NCBI GenBank assembly: GCA_002295635.1 | Contig: DBHK01000006.1 | Location: 104,468-168,467, forward strand | Origin: UBA830 sp002295635 | Lineage (GTDB): Bacteria > Pseudomonadota > Alphaproteobacteria > MPNO01 > UBA830 | Direction: 5' to 3' | Length of the DNA: 64,000 nt | In this document: positions 47,676 through 56,718 of the stretch, one piece after another | Numbering within the stretch: position 1 is the first letter of the stretch | Layout: each line of letters starts with the position of its first letter | Notes under the pieces: model-generated | The model's database searches: none | The model's input: the letters and a program-made list of their open reading frames with translations, nothing else | What the model was told of the DNA's origin: nothing | Position numbers and translations under genes: made by a program

Positions 47676-49813
47676 TGCCGGACACCGGAAATAGCAGGAT
47701 GACTACTATCGCGCCGCGGCTTTCTAATATCGGCGTCGATACTGGCGGAACGTTTACTGATCTTGTCGTTATAGATGACAGTGGGTTTATCCGAACTGAT
47801 AAGGCCTTCTCAACCCCGGACGCTCCTGAGCGAGGGATCTTCGATGTGCTGGACCAGGCCAGCGCCGCCCTTAACACATCAATATCGGAGATGCTCACCC
47901 GCACCGATACTTTCTCTCACGGCACAACTGTCTCTACTAATGCGCTTATTACACGCAAAGGTGCGAAGGTTGGTGTTCTATTCACTTCAGGTTTCGAAGA
48001 CACCTTGGCAATCGGACGGGGGCCTATCGGACGCGTTGGCGGGCTGCCGCAGAGCCGCGCTATGGATTTTCTGCATACGGAGCCTCCCCCACCACTAGTC
48101 CCAAGTGAAATGATCCGAGGCATATGCGAGAGGATGGATGCCAAAGGAAAAATTGTCATTCCACTGGACAAGGACTCTGTTCGGAATGCGGTCGGCGAAC
48201 TCTTAGATAAAGGCGCTGAGAGCTTCGCTGTCTGTCTATTGTGGGCGTTCCAGAATCCCAGACACGAACAACAAATCGGTTCGTTGATCCAAGGGATTGC
48301 AGGAGACATACCAGTCAGTCTGTCATACGAAATTGCGCCACGGATGGGAGAATACGAGCGCGCGGTTACCACCATAATCAATGCTTATGTGGGCCCGATA
48401 ACCCAAAACTATATACGCGATCTGGATGCCGGACTATCAGCGAGAGGATTATCGCATCCGGTCCAGATTGTAACCTCTGCAGGCGGCGCAACCCGCGCGA
48501 CGGATATGAACCGGCAGGCGGTATCCGTTATTAATTCAGGACCGGTCGCAGGACTAGTAGCGGCGCGGTTTGTCGGAGATCAACTCGGACATTCCAAAAT
48601 CATTACCGCGGATATGGGCGGCACCAGTTTCGATGTCGGACTTATAAACGGTGAGACCCTTGAAGAAGATCCTCAGCCGTTTCTTGATCAGGGGCTACCG
48701 GTTAGCTTGCCAACTGTAAAACTGGTCACCATCGGAGCAGGAGGTGGCAGCATCGCATGGACCGACGGATATCGCCTCCAGGTAGGACCACAGAGTGCTG
48801 GCGCAAACCCCGGCCCAGCGGCATACGGCCGTGATGGGGCAGAACCAACCGTAACCGATGCGCTTGTCGTTAGTGGGATAATCGATCCGAAAAACTTCTT
48901 CGGTGGCAAATTCCAACTTGACCCCGACCTTGCCGCAAAAGCAATTGCCGAGCGCATTGCGAGGCCACTGAAAATGTCTGTCCAGGATGCAGCGGCAGGA
49001 ATTTTAGATATCGTTAACGCGCGTATGGCCAACCTGATCCGCAAGGTATCCATCGAAAGTGGCCACGATCCAGCAGATTTCGCGCTTTACGCATATGGTG
49101 GGGCGACCGGCGCCCATTGTGCTGAGTTCGCAAAACAACTCGGGATAAGTAAACTCATTCTGCCCTATGCAGGACCTGTTTTTTCGGCGCTTGGAGTGGC
49201 AATAACAGATATCAGATACAGTCATTCCCGTTCAGAACCTGTCCTTCTTGGAAACGACGCTGTGAGGGTGATAAACCGGAATCTAGCCAAGTTACGGGAC
49301 CAAACGCGTAACGATATGATTGAGGCAGGGTTCGACCCGTCCGGCTGCCAATATCGCTACCGGATAGATCTTCGATACCAAGGCCAGATGAATGAAGTCA
49401 CGCTCGAATGGGCCAGTGATAATGTAAAAACCGCCGACCTCGAGTGCCTAAGAAAAGAATTCGAGAACCTGTACGAGCGGCGATTTGGCGTAGGAACGAT
49501 CCGAGCCGGTAGCCCGATGGAAATAATCACCTTCCGCGTGGATGCAACTCGCTCAACCAATCGGCCAGTGTTAGCAAAAGTTAATGCTGTATGCCCCGCA
49601 AGTCATAAATCGAATACGCGACAGATTTATCTCCGCAATTCGGGCCACATTGAAGCGAGCGTTATCAACTTCCGGACAATTTCCCCTGATAGTCTAATAT
49701 CAGGACCGGCGATCTTGGAGCGCGATACCACAACCATTTGGATTCCACCCGGCTGTTCAGCAAGAATGGACAGTTGGGGCAATATCGAGGTCAATCTGTC
49801 GGAGGCATCATGA
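47675..49813 (+). CDS. Hydantoinase A/oxoprolinase-type ATPase subunit
   Basis: 712 residues of the HyuA family: the actin-like N-terminus GVDTGGTFTDLVVID, THGTTVSTNALITRKGAK-type block (here SHGTTVSTNALITRKGAK), VNSGPVAG-type phosphate loop (INSGPVAGLVAA), DMGGTSFDVGLI and AGGGSIAW. HyuA binds ATP and works with HyuB to hydrolyse cyclic amides (5-oxoproline, hydantoins) or carboxylate ketones in acetone carboxylase relatives. The true substrate cannot be read. An internal ATG at 47699 is an alternative start. It overlaps hyuB (49810) by four bases. Confidence 0.92.
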   Translation: MPDTGNSRMTTIAPRLSNIGVDTGGTFTDLVVIDDSGFIRTDKAFSTPDAPERGIFDVLDQASAALNTSISEMLTRTDTFSHGTTVSTNALITRKGAKVGVLFTSGFEDTLAIGRGPIGRVGGLPQSRAMDFLHTEPPPPLVPSEMIRGICERMDAKGKIVIPLDKDSVRNAVGELLDKGAESFAVCLLWAFQNPRHEQQIGSLIQGIAGDIPVSLSYEIAPRMGEYERAVTTIINAYVGPITQNYIRDLDAGLSARGLSHPVQIVTSAGGATRATDMNRQAVSVINSGPVAGLVAARFVGDQLGHSKIITADMGGTSFDVGLINGETLEEDPQPFLDQGLPVSLPTVKLVTIGAGGGSIAWTDGYRLQVGPQSAGANPGPAAYGRDGAEPTVTDALVVSGIIDPKNFFGGKFQLDPDLAAKAIAERIARPLKMSVQDAAAGILDIVNARMANLIRKVSIESGHDPADFALYAYGGATGAHCAEFAKQLGISKLILPYAGPVFSALGVAITDIRYSHSRSEPVLLGNDAVRVINRNLAKLRDQTRNDMIEAGFDPSGCQYRYRIDLRYQGQMNEVTLEWASDNVKTADLECLRKEFENLYERRFGVGTIRAGSPMEIITFRVDATRSTNRPVLAKVNAVCPASHKSNTRQIYLRNSGHIEASVINFRTISPDSLISGPAILERDTTTIWIPPGCSARMDSWGNIEVNLSEAS

Positions 49814-51858
49814 CCGATCCCGTCATCTTTGAAATCATCAAACATCGGCTATGGCAGATCAACGACGAACAAGGAATCGCAATCAAAACGATTTCCGCCT
49901 CCCCAATCGTAGTGGAAGGTAACGACTATAACGTTGGTCTGTTCACCTCTGCCGCCGAGTTGGTCACAGCGGGTGTAGGCAGCCTGGTTCATGTAACCAC
50001 GATGGGTGATGCGTTGACCTCCATCATCGAGAGGGCGGAAAGTATACAAGATGGTGACGTCTTCATGACTAACGATCCCTTCCTAGGTGCACTCCACCAG
50101 AATGACGTTGTCGTTGCTAGTCCGCTGTTCCGGGGTGGAAACATTTTTATGTGGATAGGGAACGTACTTCACCACCCGGACGTGGGCGGTATTGATGCGG
50201 GAAGTTTTTGTATAAATGCCCGGACCCTCGATGAAGACCCCCCGCGTTTTTTTATGAAAATCGTGGACTGTGGCGAACTCGTTATAAAAAATGAACAGGA
50301 GTTCGTTAATAATTCGCGTCTTCCGGATGCGGTCGCACTCGACCTGCGCGCGCAGATCGGCGCGATAAACGTTGCGCGCACCCGGCTTAACGAACTTTTG
50401 GACGAGCGCGGCGAAAATCTTGTGGCGGACGTGATGACCCACTCCATCAATCTTGCCGAACGCCAGGTTCGCGATTTTATTCGAGAACTCCCGGATGGTG
50501 AATGGCATGGCGAAGCATTCATGGATGGCGTGCGAGTTGGCGATGAACGTATTTGCCGCGTCGCGCTCACACTCATCTGTAACAGTGATACGCTACGTTT
50601 TGACTACACGGGAAGCTCGGAACAGGTTGACGCAGCGGTTAATAGCACTTTACCGGCGACCGTCGCAGGTTCAGCGGTACCGCTTTACAGTTTTTTATGC
50701 CAAGGCGACATAGACTGGAACGATGGCTTAAAGAGGTGCATCGAAGTCATCGCACCTGAGGGTAGTGTTGTGAATGCGACATATCCAGCACCAGTCAGTA
50801 TTTCGACCGTCGGTTTTCGTTGGTTGGTTACCGTGGCCGCGACTCAAGCGGTAGCAAATATGTTTAATGCGACGGATAAGTTCCGAGATCGGGCGTGCCC
50901 GTCGTGGAATTCTTCCAGTAATTGCAATAATATCTTTGCTGATTCGCCTGACGGACGCCGGACGGGCGGATTACTGTCAGATCACCGCGGGTCAGGTGCA
51001 GCAGGCCGCTCATTTGGAGACGGATTTCATCATGCTGGCACGGTCACCTCATATGCAAGTAGTTTAGGAAATATCGAGGGTGCCGAGTGGAAATTTCCAA
51101 TCCGATATCTTTATAGACGTCGGATGACTGACTCAGCTGGTGCTGGTCGTTTTCGCGGTGGTGCAACAAGCGAAGTAGCATTGACGCCCCACGGGGTGGG
51201 AAGCTTTGACCTAAAACTGACCAATACCGCAGGGACCGAGCAGACAAACGCACATGGTATTGATGGTGGTTTTCCGGGTGCTGGCTCACAATCCGTAATC
51301 GTGCGGGACGCCAATCCCACTTTTTTAAATGGCAAACCTCGATCGTTTCCTGCGATTACGGAAATGGGCGGCACAATCTGTTGGCTGCCGTCCAAGGCGG
51401 ATGAGGTAATCCGCTCGGGGGATATCTATGGGTTCTGGGCGGCCGGTGGCGGTGGGTTTGGTGACCCACTAGATCGTGACCCCGAAAAGGTTCGTGAGGA
51501 CGTCTGTGCAGCTGTAGTATCGCAAAACGAAGCTGAACGACTTTACGGTGTGATCTTTTTGGACAAGTATGTGATTGATGAGATTGCCACAACAGCACGG
51601 CGTGATACCATCCGCCAGTCCCGAATAGAGATGGCCCAAGAAATAGAACTGGACAATGCAGCCAATGGCGTAAAGAGCGCTGAGCCGAGAGGGCTTGGGC
51701 GCATTAGACAGCCACTGAGCCATTCAGGACCCCTGATTGCTTTGCGGTATGACGGAGACGGACCGAATTTCGAGATTGAGGAAACGGTCTGCCTTGGCAC
51801 CGGCGCCTTAGTAGATGTCCGGGAAGTATTAAAACTAATTCCTGGTAACAAAGGTTAA
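49810..51858 (+). CDS. Hydantoinase B/oxoprolinase-type subunit
   Basis: 682 residues from the ATG overlapping the hyuA stop. It begins MTDPVIFEIIKHRLWQINDEQG, the classic HyuB start, and has DVFMTNDPFLGALHQNDVVV, NVLHHPDVGGIDAGSF and the Gly-rich end GFWAAGGGGFGDPLDRDPEKV. With HyuA it should form one enzyme. The region NSSSNCNNIFADSPDGRRTGG is also family-typical. The frame is open 24 codons further upstream inside hyuA, but that part does not belong. It is about 130 residues longer than the unpaired HyuB at 44459. Confidence 0.92.
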   Translation: MTDPVIFEIIKHRLWQINDEQGIAIKTISASPIVVEGNDYNVGLFTSAAELVTAGVGSLVHVTTMGDALTSIIERAESIQDGDVFMTNDPFLGALHQNDVVVASPLFRGGNIFMWIGNVLHHPDVGGIDAGSFCINARTLDEDPPRFFMKIVDCGELVIKNEQEFVNNSRLPDAVALDLRAQIGAINVARTRLNELLDERGENLVADVMTHSINLAERQVRDFIRELPDGEWHGEAFMDGVRVGDERICRVALTLICNSDTLRFDYTGSSEQVDAAVNSTLPATVAGSAVPLYSFLCQGDIDWNDGLKRCIEVIAPEGSVVNATYPAPVSISTVGFRWLVTVAATQAVANMFNATDKFRDRACPSWNSSSNCNNIFADSPDGRRTGGLLSDHRGSGAAGRSFGDGFHHAGTVTSYASSLGNIEGAEWKFPIRYLYRRRMTDSAGAGRFRGGATSEVALTPHGVGSFDLKLTNTAGTEQTNAHGIDGGFPGAGSQSVIVRDANPTFLNGKPRSFPAITEMGGTICWLPSKADEVIRSGDIYGFWAAGGGGFGDPLDRDPEKVREDVCAAVVSQNEAERLYGVIFLDKYVIDEIATTARRDTIRQSRIEMAQEIELDNAANGVKSAEPRGLGRIRQPLSHSGPLIALRYDGDGPNFEIEETVCLGTGALVDVREVLKLIPGNKG

Positions 51859-52125
51859 AGAAAATGACTTTTGAAGCATTTTGCGTCATTGGACGAGGAA
51901 TGATGGTAGATCCCGCAGGTGGAAAATAATCCTTGAACCAACGTTACCAAACAGGTCTATCGTCCTGACTATTGCGAAACAACGCAAATAACGACCTCTA
52001 TCTTTGCGGCTCGATCAAGGAAATGATAAAAGGTCTTGAGATTAAACTGGATCAGAGTTTGGCACAGGAACATTTAAAAACTTATATGTGTCAGCGCATT
52101 CCACGCCTTTATCGGGGAACAATCT

Positions 52126-52584
52126 ATGACAAACAAAACTTGGTCGGTCTATCTGTCGGGTGAGATTCATTCTGACTGGCGCGAACGAATCGAAGATGGC
52201 GTATCGAACGCCGGTCTACCGGTAGATTTGTTCTGCCCAATCACTGATCACACCTCGAGCGATAATTGTGGCATCGAGATCTTGGGGATGGAAGGAAACG
52301 ATTTCTGGAAAGATCATAAAGGGGCACAAATGAACGCTATTCGCACCCGCACACTGATCGAAAAATCAGATATTGTGGTCGTGCGATTCGGTGAAAAATA
52401 CAAACAATGGAACGCGGCATTTGACGCTGGTTTTGCTGCTGCATTGGGAAAACCGGTCATCACGCTTCACGATGAAGGGCATACGCACGCCCTTAAAGAG
52501 GTCGATGCCGCCGCGATGGCTGTTGCGCAGACCCCAGAACAGGTTGTGCGGATACTTGATTACGTAATCGAAGGGAGACTCTAA
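52126..52584 (+). CDS. YtoQ family protein (nucleoside deoxyribosyltransferase-like)
   Basis: 152 residues. It matches the YtoQ family closely in wording: VYLSGEIHSDWRERI at the N-terminus, ITDHTSSDNCGIEILG in the middle and FGEKYKQWNAAFDAGFAAALGKP near residue 95. The fold is related to nucleoside 2-deoxyribosyltransferases, which act on N-glycosidic bonds of nucleosides, but the activity of YtoQ itself is not established. It follows the hydantoinase genes after a 267-base spacer with no other gene, and overlaps nothing; the cupin gene begins three bases after its stop. Confidence 0.85.
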   Translation: MTNKTWSVYLSGEIHSDWRERIEDGVSNAGLPVDLFCPITDHTSSDNCGIEILGMEGNDFWKDHKGAQMNAIRTRTLIEKSDIVVVRFGEKYKQWNAAFDAGFAAALGKPVITLHDEGHTHALKEVDAAAMAVAQTPEQVVRILDYVIEGRL

Positions 52585-52587
52585 AAT

Positions 52588-53130
52588 ATGGGTGTTAGAA
52601 GGATCGTCACCGGCCACGACGAAAACGGCAAAGCAATTGTAATCTCTGACGGGGAAAGTCCAAACGTCGTGAGGCCGGACAATCGCCCAGGCGTAGAAAT
52701 CAATAACCTCTGGCTTCTTAAAGACGCACCCAGTAAGCCGCTCGGTGAGGAGGAATCCGTCAAAGACACTCAGATTGGTCTTCTCCCGCCAAAAAACGGA
52801 TCGGTCTTTCGAGTGATAAAATTCCCGCCTGAAAAGGACTGGATTGATGATGTTGATCCAGACGCCGCCAAGGCTAGCTTTGCATCGATCGGCGCCGAGG
52901 GCGCATCTGATCAGGGCACTCCACCACACCCGCTGATGCATAAGACCGAAACCGTTGATTTCGCACTTTGCGTGTCAGGCCAAATCTATCTTGTACTAGA
53001 CGATTCTGAAGTCCTTATGAAACCGGGAGACACCTGTGTTCAACGTGGCACAAACCATGCCTGGTCTAACCGCTCCGGCGAGGACTGCTACATGATGTTC
53101 GTCCTTGTGGATGGGACGTTCGAAGGCTGA
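52588..53130 (+). CDS. Cupin domain protein
   Basis: 180 residues. The single cupin barrel lies in the C-terminal half: DFALCVSGQIYLVLDDSEVLMKPGDTCVQRGTNHAW, ending with H157 as a likely metal ligand. The N-terminal half is a different, mostly beta segment that carries GVEINNLWLLKDAP. The usual second and third metal ligands of motif 1 (HxH) are not obvious, so enzyme activity is doubtful; it could be a binding or sensor protein. It begins three bases after ytoQ and is almost certainly co-transcribed with it. Confidence 0.82.
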   Translation: MGVRRIVTGHDENGKAIVISDGESPNVVRPDNRPGVEINNLWLLKDAPSKPLGEEESVKDTQIGLLPPKNGSVFRVIKFPPEKDWIDDVDPDAAKASFASIGAEGASDQGTPPHPLMHKTETVDFALCVSGQIYLVLDDSEVLMKPGDTCVQRGTNHAWSNRSGEDCYMMFVLVDGTFEG

Positions 53131-53333
53131 GTTATAATCTCAATTAACAAAAGAAATCGCCAATGCCACGCGGTTGTTGTTTGGACCCGCTATTTCCCGC
53201 CCTTAGATTGAACGTCCTCTTACTTTAGAGGCGACTTGCCACGCTAGATCTGTCGGGCGTGCTTACTCCCATTTTTATCAGCCCGTGATCCAGAGTTAAG
53301 AGTGGTCCGTACCTAACTCAAATATCTTTTACT

Positions 53334-53353
53334 AACGCCTATTTGGTGGCGTT
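53334..53353 (+). terminator. Hairpin AACGCC/GGCGTT between the cupin and a small membrane protein
   Basis: A 6-base stem with an 8-base loop followed by TTTAAG, 204 bases after the cupin stop and 22 before the next start. It could be a weak terminator of the upstream genes or a leader hairpin of the small gene at 53376. Confidence 0.35.
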
Positions 53354-53375
53354 TTAAGACAGTTGGAGTTTACCC

Positions 53376-53642
53376 ATGACCGACAAATATTCTGAGCCTT
53401 ACACTCTCGTAATGAACGAAGAAAGAAATCCACTAAACGCACTTCCGAAGGTATTACGCTTCCAGATAATGGTTTTCTTATCTGTGATGTGGTCTACAGT
53501 GTTTAGTTTGGCGATAGGTTCGTGGCTTTGGTGGGGAGAATTAGTCATCGGTCATGTTGCTATCGTATTGGGTGTGTTGATCACAAGTTTGACGTTCCGA
53601 GGAGCGCGCCGCGCAAGTAATGTCTCGACAACCAACCGTTAA
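53376..53642 (+). CDS. Small two-helix membrane protein of unknown function
   Basis: 88 residues with a charged N-terminal part of 29 residues, two hydrophobic helices at about 31-52 and 55-73 rich in Trp (SWLWWGE), and a basic tail (RGARRA). The topology predicts both ends in the cytoplasm. The ATG has a GGAG site eight bases upstream, which supports translation. I do not recognise the family. It stands alone, with a GNAT gene 83 bases downstream. Confidence 0.65.
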   Translation: MTDKYSEPYTLVMNEERNPLNALPKVLRFQIMVFLSVMWSTVFSLAIGSWLWWGELVIGHVAIVLGVLITSLTFRGARRASNVSTTNR

Positions 53643-53725
53643 CCTAGCGGGCCAATCCAATTAAACATGCCCCTCTCCAAATTAAGGGTCGCAAACTCGA
53701 CCTTGAAGACTTTCTTCCTGAAACG

Positions 53726-54178
53726 GTGTTCACTATCCGTCGGCTTGGTCGAAAAGATACAAAAAAACTAATCGAACATTTCCAGCGTCTTGGAGACTAC
53801 GACCGTTACAAGAGATTTTTCGCCGCCGTTTCTGATATTGGGATTGAGACAATAACCAGAAGGTTTGATTGGGGCCGAAGTCTGTTAGTGGGTGCTTTCA
53901 ATGGCGAGTTATTGGTCGGGGTTGCCGAGCTTGGTTGGGAATCGGGGGAAGCACCAACCACAGCAGAGATTGCAATGTCGGTAGATGAAATATATCGAAA
54001 TCGTGGGCTTGCGTCTTTTTTAGTGGGCAGGGTGTGTTCGCTTGGGAAAACGTATGGCGTCGAACAAGTATACGCGACTTGGGTGAACGGGAACGATGCC
54101 GTAGATAGAATAATGAAGGGTATTGGAGCAACGACCCGTCGCGAAGGATCTTCCTGGCGAGGTGAAGGTAGTCTATAG
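53726..54178 (+). CDS. GNAT-family N-acetyltransferase
   Basis: 150 residues. The acetyl-CoA-binding motif is RNRGLASFLVGR at residues 91-102, after the beta-4 strand TAEIAMSVDEIYR. The N-terminal TIRRLGRKDTKKLIEHFQRL fits the family's first strand and helix. The substrate (a small amine, a nucleoside or a protein lysine) is unknown. The start is GTG at 53726; no ATG or TTG lies upstream in the frame before a stop. The ribosome site is not clear, so the exact N-terminus is uncertain. Confidence 0.8.
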   Translation: MFTIRRLGRKDTKKLIEHFQRLGDYDRYKRFFAAVSDIGIETITRRFDWGRSLLVGAFNGELLVGVAELGWESGEAPTTAEIAMSVDEIYRNRGLASFLVGRVCSLGKTYGVEQVYATWVNGNDAVDRIMKGIGATTRREGSSWRGEGSL

Positions 54179-54365
54179 GCTAAAACAGCCGTCAGGAATT
54201 TATCTCCGAGAAGTTCCTTTAAACGGGAATCGATACTAGATAGGGTGTTCTCGACAGTAGATTACTGAGGGAAGCGGAATGAGTAGTTCTACACCTTAAG
54301 TTTTTGTTTAAATATCCGGTATAGTTTTCTGTCGCGCAGATGAAACAAGCGCTACTATCCGTTGT

Positions 54366-55688
54366 ATGCCACTAATTTCTGACCTTCCGGCCAATGGAAA
54401 AATATTGCTTCGCAACGCAACTGTCCCCGCATGTCTTACCCAAGGGCTTCCGGAAGACGTAGGGTGGGGACCAGACGGTCTCGTCTCTCTCGACATAGAA
54501 ATAAATCAACGACGGATCGTATCCTTATCTCCTGCGGGAACAATATCGGCTTCAATATCAGGAAGTGTCGATCTCGATGATAGGATGGTGTGGCCCTGTT
54601 TTGTCGATCTTCATACCCACATAGACAAAGGCCATATTTGGCCACGGCGCCAGAACCCGGATGGAACTCGCGCCGGCGCTTTGTCATCAACGGCAAAAGA
54701 TCGAGTATCCAACTGGTCGGCGGCAGATGTTCGCGCTCGAATGGATTTTTCACTTCGTTGTGCCTATGCCCATGGCACGGCTGCAATTCGAACGCACATC
54801 GATTCAACACCGCCGCAACACGATATTTCTTGGCCAATATTATCGGAAATTCGGAAAAATTGGGCGGACCGAATGACACTCCAAGCCGTATGTCTTGAGC
54901 CGATATGGGGATATTCCGACAAGGGGTTCGGAAAAGAAATCGCTGATATGATGATCGAATATGATGGGATTCTTGGTGCTGTACTCAATATCCAAGAGAA
55001 CACCGATTCCTTACTGGATTTCATAATTGGTTTAGCAATTGACCGTAACCTCGCTCTTGACTTCCACGTTGACGAGATGGGAGATCCAGAGGCACGGTCT
55101 TTTGATAACATCTGCCAAGCGCTAATCCGTAATGGTTATGACCATCCCGTCAACGTCGGTCACTGCTGTAGCCTAGCAGTCCGGCCGGAGATAGAAGTCC
55201 GCCAAGCGCTGGACCTCGCTGTTGAGGCGGGGCTTAGTGTAACTAGTCTGCCAATGTGCAATATGTTTCTGCAAGGACGCAACACGGGATATACACCTCG
55301 GTGGCGTGGAGTAACTATACTTCACGAATTGAAAAATTGCGGTATCCCAGTAGCCATCGCCAGCGACAATACTAGGGATCCGTTTTATGCCTTCGGGGAC
55401 CTAGACGTAGCAGAGGTGTTCACCCAAGCTGTTCGGATCGCCCATTTAGACTATCCAACAGGTGATTGGCCAATGGCAGTAACAAGCACACCAGCTGACA
55501 TCATGGGATTATCCCATGTCGGTCGTTTATCTGTCGGCGGGACAGTCGACATCGTGATATTTTCGGCTCGAAGCTTCAGCGAGTTTTTAAGCCGTCCGCA
55601 AACTGATCGACTGGTTATACGACAGGGCCGAAAAATCGATACGACCCTCCCCGATTATCGGGAGTTAGACGTTTTTGTTGGGCATTAA
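54366..55688 (+). CDS. Cytosine-deaminase-type amidohydrolase
   Basis: 440 residues of the amidohydrolase superfamily, CodA-like. Metal ligands are seen in FVDLHTHIDKGH (HTH at 83-85), LDFHVDEMGDP, NVGHCC and the Asp of VAIASDNTRDPF. CodA family members deaminate cytosine, isoguanine, or triazine rings such as ammelide. The rest of the sequence (PTGDWPMAVTSTPADIMGL) is typical. It is on the plus strand with no operon partner within 150 bases. Together with the hydantoinase-type genes it suggests nitrogen-ring degradation, but the substrate is not shown. Confidence 0.87.
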   Translation: MPLISDLPANGKILLRNATVPACLTQGLPEDVGWGPDGLVSLDIEINQRRIVSLSPAGTISASISGSVDLDDRMVWPCFVDLHTHIDKGHIWPRRQNPDGTRAGALSSTAKDRVSNWSAADVRARMDFSLRCAYAHGTAAIRTHIDSTPPQHDISWPILSEIRKNWADRMTLQAVCLEPIWGYSDKGFGKEIADMMIEYDGILGAVLNIQENTDSLLDFIIGLAIDRNLALDFHVDEMGDPEARSFDNICQALIRNGYDHPVNVGHCCSLAVRPEIEVRQALDLAVEAGLSVTSLPMCNMFLQGRNTGYTPRWRGVTILHELKNCGIPVAIASDNTRDPFYAFGDLDVAEVFTQAVRIAHLDYPTGDWPMAVTSTPADIMGLSHVGRLSVGGTVDIVIFSARSFSEFLSRPQTDRLVIRQGRKIDTTLPDYRELDVFVGH

Positions 55689-55868
55689 CCAAGGTCGAAG
55701 ATTCTCAAAAAGTCGAGGCTGCTAGAATTTTTACTTATCAAATTCAAAAAGCGTCTCCACCGATCTTAAATTCCTCGGATGACATCCAGGTATTTAATAT
55801 AACTGCTGGGCTGGTGTTCCGTCTTGGACATGTCCGCTAAAACTATGTGAGAGTTAAGGAAATTAACT

Positions 55869-56597
55869 ATGATCATCAACCATCCAGTACCCTACGAATT
55901 CGATAAAAGGTCTTATGAAGGGATGCTCGTCTATGACGATAGCGTCTTGGAGAAGCGACCATCAATATTTATGCAACCTGACTGGTTAGGGATCTGTCCA
56001 CATACTACAGAAATGGCTGCCGAAGCAGCAGAATCCAACTACGTCATCCTCTTGGCCGATATGTTCGGCAAGAATTACGGGGGGGAACAAAAAACCCACG
56101 AGGAACTCGGTAAAACTGCACGAGAAAACCGGTCGAATATTGAGTTTATCATCGGCTGCGGGTCTGCGGCGCAGAATGCCCTTACAGCGGAAGCAACGCG
56201 ATTGAATCTGATTGATACTTCCAAACGAGGTGCGATCGGTTATTGCATGGGTGGTGGTTATCTGACTGAGCAGCTTCGCGACGGGGCTGATTTCCAGGGG
56301 TCGGTCCTCATCCACGTTACCCTACCCGCAACCGTTGCCCCCAACCGACCAAATAATATCTCTGGCCGCGTATTGGTAATCCATGGATCCAACGATATCG
56401 TGACACCCAAACCGCAGATCGATGCTTTTGAGGCAGAACTCAGTGCTAACGGCACCGATTGGCAAGTCATAATGTTCGGCGATGCGCCACATGGATTCTG
56501 CGTACATGGAGCCGCAGATACATTGCAGCGTTACGACGAAAAACTGTGTCGTAAGACATACAGAATGATTAGAGACTTTTTCGAAGAGATTTTTTAA
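55869..56597 (+). CDS. Dienelactone hydrolase family protein
   Basis: 242 residues of the alpha/beta hydrolase fold. The nucleophile is C126 in GYCMGGG, the acid is D176 in HGSNDIVTP and the base is H208 in GDAPHGF, so the Cys-Asp-His triad of dienelactone hydrolases is complete. Such enzymes open lactone or similar ring esters, often in aromatic or heterocycle catabolism. A GTTAAGGAA site precedes the ATG. It is the last plus-strand gene of the accessory stretch and converges on ptrB. Confidence 0.9.
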   Translation: MIINHPVPYEFDKRSYEGMLVYDDSVLEKRPSIFMQPDWLGICPHTTEMAAEAAESNYVILLADMFGKNYGGEQKTHEELGKTARENRSNIEFIIGCGSAAQNALTAEATRLNLIDTSKRGAIGYCMGGGYLTEQLRDGADFQGSVLIHVTLPATVAPNRPNNISGRVLVIHGSNDIVTPKPQIDAFEAELSANGTDWQVIMFGDAPHGFCVHGAADTLQRYDEKLCRKTYRMIRDFFEEIF

Positions 56598-56718
56598 ATC
56601 TACGCTGCAACCTATCATTTTATTTTAGGTAATTTTCAAGGGTCAAATGGGATATTTATTTCGCTTCTATAGCGTTATCCGAGGATGCGCTAGCCGACAA
56701 GGCTCCCAAGCTGAATCA

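Noticed and set aside
51864..51929. 21-residue frame after hyuB
   Set aside because: Very short and with only a weak ribosome site; no reason to call it a gene.
52366..52941. 191-residue frame on the minus strand
   Set aside because: It spans ytoQ and the cupin on the other strand, both of which have clear family motifs.
53667..53771. 34-residue frame overlapping the GNAT start
   Set aside because: It overlaps the acetyltransferase in another frame and has no ribosome site; the GNAT family motif supports the other frame.
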